DNA from: Erysipelotrichia bacterium
Lineage (GTDB): Bacteria; Bacillota_I; Bacilli_A; Erysipelotrichales; Erysipelotrichaceae
Assembly: GCA_009929095.1 (NCBI GenBank)
Contig: SABF01000097.1
Location: forward strand, 1-6,138
Reading direction: 5' to 3'
DNA length: 6,138 nt
Position numbers and translations under genes: made by a program. Under the pieces are notes generated by a model. The model was not told the DNA's origin. It ran no database searches and was given only the letters and a program-made list of their open reading frames with translations. This document shows, in pieces, positions 1 to 5,704 of the stretch. Position 1 is the first letter of the stretch; each line of letters begins with the position of its first letter.

Positions 1-2
1 AA

Positions 3-29
3 TTAGCACTCAACTATTGACAGTGCTAA
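3..29 (+). promoter_or_regulatory. CIRCE operator (HrcA-binding inverted repeat) upstream of tig
   Basis: The left arm TTAGCACTC (3-11), a 9-base spacer (12-20) and the right arm CAGTGCTAA (21-29) match the CIRCE consensus TTAGCACTC-N9-GAGTGCTAA in arm length and spacing. The only deviation is C for G at position 21, the inner base of the right arm. CIRCE is the DNA site of the repressor HrcA, which in Bacillota represses chaperone operons and releases them on heat shock. Here it sits about 140 bases before trigger factor and overlaps a promoter, so HrcA would be expected to block RNA polymerase. HrcA itself is not in this window. The upstream neighbour is not visible, so the site could also serve a divergent gene, though the promoter geometry favours tig. 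Confidence 0.88.
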
Positions 30-45
30 CACTTGGAAGTAATAT
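17..45 (+). promoter_or_regulatory. Sigma-A-type promoter P1 for tig, overlapping CIRCE
   Basis: A perfect -35 hexamer TTGACA (17-22) is followed by a 17-base spacer and a -10 hexamer TAATAT (40-45, 4 of 6 consensus positions). The predicted start is near 52, giving a leader of roughly 118 bases before tig. The -35 box spans the end of the CIRCE spacer and the first two bases of its right arm, so bound HrcA would occlude it. The call rests on sequence match alone. Confidence 0.75.
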
Positions 46-100
46 ATCTACGTGCATCAGATAAAACTCGAATCCAACTTATGTCAAAGCGGCAAATCAG

Positions 101-129
101 TGGAAACGATGCGTTTTATTTGATATACT
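101..129 (+). promoter_or_regulatory. Possible second tig promoter P2 with extended -10
   Basis: A TGA followed by TATACT (121-129) forms an extended -10 element with 5 of 6 matches in the hexamer. Seventeen bases upstream is TGGAAA (101-106), a 4 of 6 match to the -35 box. Transcription would start near 136, giving a leader of about 34 bases that still holds the tig Shine-Dalgarno site. It lies well downstream of CIRCE, so it could give HrcA-independent basal expression. AT-rich leaders produce such matches by chance, so this is tentative. Confidence 0.4.
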
Positions 130-169
130 TATCAGGAAATTCGAAAAGCTGAAAGGAGCTTTATTTAAA

Positions 170-1555
170 ATGTCTGAATGGGAACTGAAAGAAAAATCAA
201 CTGGTGAGCTGACTGTCACAATCGACGGTGATGAATGGAAAAAGGACTGTGACAAAGCATTCAATAAATTGAGCGGTAAGATTTCGCTGCCTGGATTCCG
301 CAAGGGAAAGGCTCCAAAGGCAATTCTCGAGAAGCAGATTTCACACCAGGAAGTTGAAGTTGAAGCAGTACAGGATAATGCCAATGACTGGCTGCGCAAA
401 GCACTGGAAGAGAAGGATCTTAATCCGATCAGCCAGCCAACTCTCGATATCAAATCGGTAGATGAGGAAAAGGCAGTTGTTGTCTTTAAATTTGCTGTCA
501 GCCCGGAAGTTACGCTTGGTGACTACAAAGGACTTGAGTACAATCTGGATGACATTGCAGTCAGCGAAGAAGAGCTTACTGCAGAACTGAATCGTATGCG
601 TGAAAACTATGCAGATCTGGAAGTTAAGGCAGATGCAGCTGATAAAGGCGATACAGTCAACATTAACTATGAAGGTTTCAAAGATGGAGTTCCATTTGAT
701 GGCGGCAAGGCTGACAACTACAACCTTGAACTTGGATCAAATTCATTTATCCCGGGTTTCGAAGATCAGCTGATCGGTACTAAGGCCGGTGATGAGAAAG
801 ACATCAATGTTACATTCCCTGAGGATTACCATGAGGAAAGCCTGAAGGGCGCTCCGGTAGTATTTAAAGTTGTGGTTAATGAAGTGAAGACAAAGGTACT
901 TCCTGAACTCACAGATGACTTTGCAAAAGATGTCAATGCACCTGGTGTTGAGACCGCAGAAGATCTTAAGAAACTTGTCAAAACGAGACTTGAGTCTGGC
1001 AAGAAGGATACTGCTGTTGGCAAAGCTGATGATGCAATCATTGAAAAGGTTGCTGAAAATGCAAAAGTTGAAATTCCAGATATCATGGTTGAAGATGAAG
1101 TCAATCAGCTGATCGGCCAGCTGAATCAGCGTATTCAGCAGTATGGCATGAACCTGAAGCAGTATCTTTCCATGATGGGACAGAAGGCAGAAGATCTGCA
1201 GTCTTCCTATAAAGAACAGGCAGCGAAGAATGTAAAGGTGCGCCTTGTTCTGCAGAAGATTGCTGAAGCAGAAAAACTAGAGCCGAAAGCTGAAGATATT
1301 GAGAAGGAATTCAAGACAATTGCCGATCAGTATAAGATGGAAATCGATAAAGTGAAGTCTCTGATCGATCCGGCAATGCTGAAAAAGGATCTCAGCAGCC
1401 AGCTTGCGTATGATCTGATCAAGAACAATGCTAAGAAAAACGAGAATGCCCTGAAGGCAGAGGAAATGAGCAGGAAGGAAGAGCAGGCAGCCAAGGCTGA
1501 AGCAGAAGAGAAGCCGGAAGAAAAAGTAGCTGCCGATGATTCCAACAGCAAGTAA
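170..1555 (+). CDS. tig: Trigger factor, ribosome-associated chaperone and peptidyl-prolyl isomerase
   Basis: Trigger factor docks at the ribosomal exit tunnel and shields emerging polypeptides; its FKBP-like domain has prolyl isomerase activity. The 461-residue product has the ribosome-docking signature GFRKGKAP at residues 42-49 in the N-terminal domain. The FKBP-like domain spans about 158-240, starting at DKGDTVNINYEG. A long helical C-terminal chaperone domain follows to about 421. The last 40 residues (422-461) are a Lys/Glu/Ala-rich tail, making the protein somewhat longer than the roughly 424-432 residues of the Bacillus and E. coli proteins. The ATG is supported by GAAAGGAG (151-158) and by the typical N-terminus. 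The upstream CIRCE and promoter suggest HrcA-controlled heat induction, and a hairpin terminator follows the TAA stop. The reading frame is intact and the family assignment is secure. Confidence 0.97.
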   Translation: MSEWELKEKSTGELTVTIDGDEWKKDCDKAFNKLSGKISLPGFRKGKAPKAILEKQISHQEVEVEAVQDNANDWLRKALEEKDLNPISQPTLDIKSVDEEKAVVVFKFAVSPEVTLGDYKGLEYNLDDIAVSEEELTAELNRMRENYADLEVKADAADKGDTVNINYEGFKDGVPFDGGKADNYNLELGSNSFIPGFEDQLIGTKAGDEKDINVTFPEDYHEESLKGAPVVFKVVVNEVKTKVLPELTDDFAKDVNAPGVETAEDLKKLVKTRLESGKKDTAVGKADDAIIEKVAENAKVEIPDIMVEDEVNQLIGQLNQRIQQYGMNLKQYLSMMGQKAEDLQSSYKEQAAKNVKVRLVLQKIAEAEKLEPKAEDIEKEFKTIADQYKMEIDKVKSLIDPAMLKKDLSSQLAYDLIKNNAKKNENALKAEEMSRKEEQAAKAEAEEKPEEKVAADDSNSK

Positions 1556-1570
1556 CATTACCAGAACATC

Positions 1571-1600
1571 AAAATAAGACGCTTGGCGTCTTATTTTATC
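1571..1600 (+). terminator. Intrinsic terminator between tig and lon
   Basis: AAAATAAGACGC (1571-1582) pairs perfectly with GCGTCTTATTTT (1586-1597) around a TTG loop, giving a 12-bp stem. The lower part of the stem is A/T, so the T-rich 3' arm doubles as the U-tract, with no further long T run after it. The structure is symmetric enough to act on both strands. It begins 15 bases after the tig stop and ends about 40 bases before lon, so tig is probably transcribed largely as a single gene with some readthrough into lon. Confidence 0.85.
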
Positions 1601-1625
1601 CCAAGGGTTCAGATATTTGAAAACC

Positions 1626-1634
1626 AGGAGGAGG
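1626..1634 (+). promoter_or_regulatory. Very strong Shine-Dalgarno site of lon
   Basis: AGGAGGAGG contains two overlapping AGGAGG registers and ends 6 bases before the lon ATG, close to ideal spacing. It fixes the lon start at 1641 and is much stronger than the sites before engB and murG, which suggests a high initiation rate for lon. Confidence 0.85.
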
Positions 1635-1640
1635 TAGCAG

Positions 1641-3956
1641 ATGAGTAAAGAAATTAGCGTACGTGTACCAGTTGTGTGCACTCGCGGTATTGTTGTATTC
1701 CCTGGCCAGGATGTCATGATTGAAGTCGGTCGGGATAAATCTACAAATGCAGTGAATGAAGCAAGTGCTTCTTATGATTCGATGGTTTGGATTGTATGTC
1801 AGAACGATATCATGGTAGATGATCCGGCCGAAGAAAATATTTATCGAGTTGGCACACTTTCAAAAATAAAGATTGTCCGCCGCAAGGAAGGATTCATGCG
1901 GGTTACATTTACGGGTATGAAACGGGCAAAACTTGTCAATCTTGAAAATGGCAATGATTTGGTTATGGCCACTGTAGAACCGGTAAAGGATATCCAGGGG
2001 AACCAGATGGAAGAAACGGCCCTGGTGAAAAAGATCATAAGTGAGTTTGAAAATGTCGGCAATCTGACTTCAGCATTTCCGGCTGATGTTGTTACACAGC
2101 TGACCAATGGAGTCAGTGCTATTACGCTGACTGACCAGTTTGCCCAGTATTTTCCGCTTGAGACACCGATTAAGCAGAAACTTCTTGAAACTGCGGACGT
2201 GAATGATCGCATGCTTCAGATTATTGCCGAACTCAAGAAGCAGCAGAAGTTCAGTCAGATTGAAGCATCAATCAATGACAAGGTAAAAGAGCAGATCGAT
2301 GACGGACAGAAGGAGTACTATCTGCGCGAGAAGCTCAAGGCAATCAAGGAAGAGCTTGGCGACAGTACCGGCGGTTCTGATGACATCGAAAAGATGCGTG
2401 AAATGATTGAGCAGAATCCATATCCTCAGCATGTCAAGGATAAGGCTAAGGAAGAACTTCAGAGATATGAAATGCTTCCGCAGGGAAGCGGTGAAGCGTC
2501 AGTTGAACGTTCATATCTAGACTGGCTCTTAAAAGTCCCCTGGTGGCAGGAGACCAGTGATAATGATGATCTGAAAGCTGTTCGTGCAATTCTTGATGAG
2601 GATCATTATGGTTTGAAAAAAGTAAAAGAGAGAATCATGGAGTATCTGGCTGTAAAGGAAATGACTGGCTCTCTCAACAGTCCGATTCTCTGCCTCGTAG
2701 GTCCTCCGGGTGTTGGAAAGACTTCTCTTGCCAAATCGATTTCACGTGCACTGGATCGCAAATTTGTAAAAATGTCACTTGGCGGAGTCAGGGATGAAGC
2801 CGAAATCCGCGGCCATAGAAGAACATATCTGGGATCACTCCCAGGTCGAGTTATTCAGGGAATGAAGAAAGCTGAAGTAATCAATCCGGTATTCCTGATT
2901 GACGAGATTGACAAGATGGGTGCCGATTACAAGGGTGATCCTTCCTCAGCGCTTCTTGAGGTACTTGATCCGGAACAGAATGAATTCTTCAGTGATCATT
3001 ACCTGGAAGAGCCATATGATCTGTCTAAAGTTATGTTTATAGCAACTGCCAACTACCTGGAGAATATTCCGGCACCGCTGCAGGACAGACTCGAGATCAT
3101 AGAACTTCCTTCCTATACCGAGATAGATAAGGTTCATATTGCCGAGGAACATCTGATTTCGAAACAGCTGAAGAATAACGGGCTGAAGGAAAGCCAGTTT
3201 CATCTGAAGGAAAAGGAAATTCTATATCTGATTCGTCACTACACTAGAGAAGCTGGAGTGCGTCAGTTGGAACGTCTGATTGCCTCATTATGCCGAAAGA
3301 CCGTGCTTTCGATCCTGAACGACGGAAGAAAATCTGTCACTATAACAGAAAAACTGATCAATCAGTGGCTTGGCAAGGAAATGTTTGAATATGGCGTTAA
3401 GGAGAAATCCAATCAGATCGGAGTTGTGACCGGGCTTGCCTATACTGAGTTTGGCGGCGATGTGCTTTCCATTGAAGTGAATTACTTTGAGGGAAAGGGA
3501 CGCCTGATTCTTACTGGAAAACTTGGTGATGTTATGAAGGAATCAGCAGAGATTTCGTTAGACTATATCAAGGCTCATGCTGAAGAACTGAGTATTGATC
3601 CAAAATTCTTTGACAGTCATGATATTCATATTCATGTGCCGGAAGGAGCAGTGCCAAAAGACGGTCCTTCTGCCGGTGTTACGCTGACTACGGCACTGGT
3701 ATCTGCATTGAGCAATACTCCGGTGCATTCCTATCTTGCAATGACTGGTGAAGTAACACTGCGTGGAAATGTTCTGCCAATCGGCGGACTGCGTGAAAAA
3801 TCTCTCGCGGCACATCGGGCTGGTATCAAGGAAATTCTGATACCCAAAGCTAATCTGAGAGACCTTGATGATGTACCTGATGCTGTAAAGGATTCAATGA
3901 AATTCATGCCAGTAGAAAATATGACTCAAGTGCTTAAGGAAGCACTGATACACTAG
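1641..3956 (+). CDS. lon: ATP-dependent serine protease Lon (LonA type)
   Basis: Lon is a cytosolic hexameric AAA+ protease that unfolds and degrades damaged proteins and selected regulators. The 771-residue product is full length for LonA. The N-terminal LON substrate-binding domain (about 8-200, with RGIVVFPG) is followed by a helical linker with QKEYYLREKLKAIKEELG from 223. The AAA+ module has Walker A GPPGVGKT (354-361), Walker B VFLIDE (417-422), sensor-1 Asn471, a likely arginine finger Arg483 and sensor-2 Arg541. The C-terminal protease domain has PKDGPSAG with catalytic Ser677 and the partner Lys720, so the Ser-Lys dyad is intact. There is no membrane segment, which separates it from LonB. 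engB starts one base after the TAG, indicating co-transcription. No convincing promoter lies between the tig terminator and this gene, so its transcription start is unresolved. Confidence 0.98.
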   Translation: MSKEISVRVPVVCTRGIVVFPGQDVMIEVGRDKSTNAVNEASASYDSMVWIVCQNDIMVDDPAEENIYRVGTLSKIKIVRRKEGFMRVTFTGMKRAKLVNLENGNDLVMATVEPVKDIQGNQMEETALVKKIISEFENVGNLTSAFPADVVTQLTNGVSAITLTDQFAQYFPLETPIKQKLLETADVNDRMLQIIAELKKQQKFSQIEASINDKVKEQIDDGQKEYYLREKLKAIKEELGDSTGGSDDIEKMREMIEQNPYPQHVKDKAKEELQRYEMLPQGSGEASVERSYLDWLLKVPWWQETSDNDDLKAVRAILDEDHYGLKKVKERIMEYLAVKEMTGSLNSPILCLVGPPGVGKTSLAKSISRALDRKFVKMSLGGVRDEAEIRGHRRTYLGSLPGRVIQGMKKAEVINPVFLIDEIDKMGADYKGDPSSALLEVLDPEQNEFFSDHYLEEPYDLSKVMFIATANYLENIPAPLQDRLEIIELPSYTEIDKVHIAEEHLISKQLKNNGLKESQFHLKEKEILYLIRHYTREAGVRQLERLIASLCRKTVLSILNDGRKSVTITEKLINQWLGKEMFEYGVKEKSNQIGVVTGLAYTEFGGDVLSIEVNYFEGKGRLILTGKLGDVMKESAEISLDYIKAHAEELSIDPKFFDSHDIHIHVPEGAVPKDGPSAGVTLTTALVSALSNTPVHSYLAMTGEVTLRGNVLPIGGLREKSLAAHRAGIKEILIPKANLRDLDDVPDAVKDSMKFMPVENMTQVLKEALIH

Positions 3957-3957
3957 G

Positions 3958-4557
3958 ATGCAGTATCATGACATCACATTTTTGACCAGTGCTGCAGGAA
4001 TGCAGCAGTGGCCGGAAAGTGAGCTTCCTGAAGTAATCTTTGCCGGTCGCTCGAATGCCGGGAAGAGCAGTCTTATCAATGCACTGACCAATCGCAGCAA
4101 TGCGGCTTATGTTGGCAAGACACCGGGAAAGACCAAACTACTGAACTTCTTTGAAGTAGATCATAAAATCATTTTCTGTGACGCTCCGGGATATGGATAT
4201 GCAAAAGGCGGAACTTCTGCGGCAGTATCATTCGCAGATCTTCTGGATCCATATTTCGAGAATAGAAGCAGTCTGCGAGGAATGATACTGGTGCTTGATA
4301 TCAGAAGAATTCCCAATGACGATGATCTTACGATGGTAGAGTATGCCCGTGAATCACATCTGCCTGTTATTGCAGCATGTGTAAAGTCAGATAAAATAAG
4401 TCGAAGTGAGCAGCAGCGATCTCTGAAAAGAATATCTGAGGCACTCCATATCAGCAGTCACAGCACTGTTCCATGTTCTTCTTTGAAGAAAGAAGGAATC
4501 GAAGAACTATGGAGCAGCATACAGCAGATGATTCAGAACCATAAGGAGACCGTATGA
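3958..4557 (+). CDS. engB: Ribosome-biogenesis GTP-binding protein EngB (YsxC/YihA family)
   Basis: EngB is a small TrmE-Era-EngA-EngB-type GTPase needed for late assembly of the 50S ribosomal subunit in well-studied bacteria. The 199-residue product has G1 GRSNAGKSS (30-38), a G2 region TPGKTKLLNFF (55-65), G3 DAPGYGYAK (75-83), the family block DIRRIPNDDDLTM (114-126) and a G5-like PCSSLKKEG (172-180). The G4 motif reads VKSD (142-145), with Val where the family has Thr or Asn. The segment after G3 lacks the usual basic/Trp-rich stretch. The start is one base after the lon stop. The nearest Shine-Dalgarno-like AAGGAAG (3936-3942) is 15 bases away, so initiation probably depends on coupling to lon translation. 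The next Met, residue 15, would remove the conserved FLTSAA segment. The stop codon lies inside a terminator-like hairpin. Family is secure; normal GTP affinity is inferred, not shown. Confidence 0.95.
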   Translation: MQYHDITFLTSAAGMQQWPESELPEVIFAGRSNAGKSSLINALTNRSNAAYVGKTPGKTKLLNFFEVDHKIIFCDAPGYGYAKGGTSAAVSFADLLDPYFENRSSLRGMILVLDIRRIPNDDDLTMVEYARESHLPVIAACVKSDKISRSEQQRSLKRISEALHISSHSTVPCSSLKKEGIEELWSSIQQMIQNHKETV

Positions 4558-4580
4558 GCAATCATTCGGTCTTTTGTTTG
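4544..4580 (+). terminator. Intrinsic terminator containing the engB stop codon
   Basis: AGACCG (4547-4552) pairs with CGGTCT (4567-4572). After a T-T mismatch, ATGA (4554-4557) pairs with TCAT (4562-4565) and closes a GCAA loop of the stable GNRA type. The run CTTTTGTTTG (4571-4580) supplies the U-tract, and two G-U pairs plus an A-U pair can extend the base to 4544. The engB TGA is in the 5' half of the upper stem, so a terminating ribosome would cover the hairpin. It marks the end of the lon-engB transcript. Confidence 0.75.
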
Positions 4581-4586
4581 CCATGC

Positions 4587-4603
4587 TGCTAATATGTTAA
4601 AAT
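4587..4603 (+). promoter_or_regulatory. Extended -10 promoter candidates for murG-murB
   Basis: Two overlapping extended -10 elements lie directly after the terminator. TGT-TAAAAT (4595-4603) has a hexamer matching TATAAT at 5 of 6 positions, with a weak -35 TTGTTT (4574-4579) at 18 bases. TGC-TAATAT (4587-4595) has a 4 of 6 hexamer and no useful -35. The predicted starts are near 4610 and 4602, giving murG leaders of only about 2-4 or 11 bases. The position between a terminator and a new functional block supports the call, but no experimental start is available. Confidence 0.5.
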
Positions 4604-4612
4604 TACCAGGAT

Positions 4613-5704
4613 ATGAAAAAAATTATGATTGCAACAGGCGGCACCGGCGGACACATTTATCCGGCGCTGGCACTGGCAGAACTGCTGAAGCAGAAATATC
4701 CTGAAGTAACAATACTTTTTGTTGGTTCCAGCATGAGAATGGAAGCAGATATCATCGCCAAAAGGGGATATCCATTCATCGGTATGGAAATGACTGGTAT
4801 GAACGGAGGCTTCAGAGCAAAAGTTGAATCCGCATTATCGCTATATAAAGCACAGAAGCAGTGCCGTATCCTTCTAGCGAAGGAGAAACCTGATATCTGT
4901 GTCGGCTTTGGAAATTATATCAGTGTGCCGCTGATTATGGCTGCTCACTCAATGCACATCCCGACGATGATTCATGAACAGAATTCAACAGCCGGCAAAG
5001 CAAATAAAATGCTGGCTGGATTTGCGGATGCTGCAGTGGGAAGCTATGAGGGAAATCTCAGGCAGTTAGGTGAAAAGAATACTCGCGTACTAGGCAATCC
5101 TGAGGCTACCCTTGCATCAATGACCAGCCCAGATAAAGATGCTGTCAAAGCATATGGGATTGATCCGGATAAACCATTTGCAGTCTTTATGATGGGATCT
5201 CTTGGATCTTCCAGTGTATCTGGAGTGATTGATGAAGCATGCAGTCTTTTTGATCGTGATTATCAGCTTCTGATTGCGGCAGGCAAGGATAACGATTATA
5301 AGTTTCATACAGCAAATGACAGTCAGGTACATATTGTGCCTTATGTCAACGGAATACAGTGTCTTCTTCAGGCTGATGTTAGCGTAACAAGAGCGGGTGC
5401 AACGACACTGTCTGAAATTGCTGCGGTTGGTGCCTGCTCTGTTCTCATCCCAAGTCCTTTTGTACCAAATAATCATCAGGTATATAATGCTCTTGAACTT
5501 GTCAGTCATAATGCGGCAAGGATGATTGAAGAAAAAGATTTAACACCCCAAAAGCTTGCTGATACAGTGAATGAATTAATGCATGATAAACAGAAATTGA
5601 ACACAATCAAGAATAACGCAAAGTCACTCGGATGCCCGGACGCAGGCTGGCAGATGATTGACTGGATAGAGGAGATTTTGAATCATGGATCAAATGGAAA
5701 ATGA
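4613..5704 (+). CDS. murG: UDP-N-acetylglucosamine--lipid I GlcNAc transferase MurG
   Basis: MurG is a membrane-associated GT-B glycosyltransferase that moves GlcNAc from UDP-GlcNAc onto lipid I, making lipid II on the inner face of the membrane. The 363-residue product is full length. It has the N-terminal glycine loop GGTGGH (9-14), FGNY (99-102), HEQN (121-124), a second glycine loop GSLGSS (195-200), the UDP-GlcNAc-binding segment RAGATTLSE (260-268, Glu268) and NNHQ (286-289). The second loop departs from the usual GGSxGA pattern. The ATG is the first in frame after a TAA at 4598, and MKKIMIATGGTGGH is a typical MurG N-terminus. There is no good Shine-Dalgarno site: only AGG two bases before the ATG, consistent with a very short leader. 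The last 20 bases overlap murB, indicating a shared transcript and probable translational coupling. Confidence 0.97.
   Translation: MKKIMIATGGTGGHIYPALALAELLKQKYPEVTILFVGSSMRMEADIIAKRGYPFIGMEMTGMNGGFRAKVESALSLYKAQKQCRILLAKEKPDICVGFGNYISVPLIMAAHSMHIPTMIHEQNSTAGKANKMLAGFADAAVGSYEGNLRQLGEKNTRVLGNPEATLASMTSPDKDAVKAYGIDPDKPFAVFMMGSLGSSSVSGVIDEACSLFDRDYQLLIAAGKDNDYKFHTANDSQVHIVPYVNGIQCLLQADVSVTRAGATTLSEIAAVGACSVLIPSPFVPNNHQVYNALELVSHNAARMIEEKDLTPQKLADTVNELMHDKQKLNTIKNNAKSLGCPDAGWQMIDWIEEILNHGSNGK

Noticed and set aside
82..96. CtsR-like half-sites (TGTCAAA then GGCAAA) in the tig leader
   Set aside because: The first heptad starts with the wrong base, the second lacks a T, and the spacing is 2 rather than 3 bases, so it does not meet the CtsR tandem-heptad pattern.
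104..120. Small hairpin AAACG-ATG-CGTTT followed by TTTATT, resembling an attenuator in the tig leader
   Set aside because: Five base pairs, of which only two are G-C, is too weak for a convincing terminator, and it overlaps the P2 promoter candidate.
81..152. 23-codon ORF (ATG at 81, TGA at 150) in the tig leader, with its stop touching the tig Shine-Dalgarno site
   Set aside because: It has no ribosome-binding site and no recognisable sequence, and an open frame this short is expected by chance.
97..453. Minus-strand open frames opposite tig, lon and murG (for example 97-453, 1277-1717, 1841-2212, 5117-5509)
   Set aside because: They lie opposite clearly identified conserved genes, have Ser/Phe/Cys-rich compositions typical of antisense readings, show no family resemblance and have no proper ribosome-binding sites.
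915..1112. 65-codon + strand open frame inside tig
   Set aside because: It is a shifted reading of the tig coding sequence, low in complexity and rich in Leu/Lys, with no independent support.
1584..1617. TTGGCG (1584-1589) and GATATT (1612-1617) as a promoter for lon
   Set aside because: The spacer is 22 bases, too long for a sigma-A promoter, and the -35 is part of the terminator stem.
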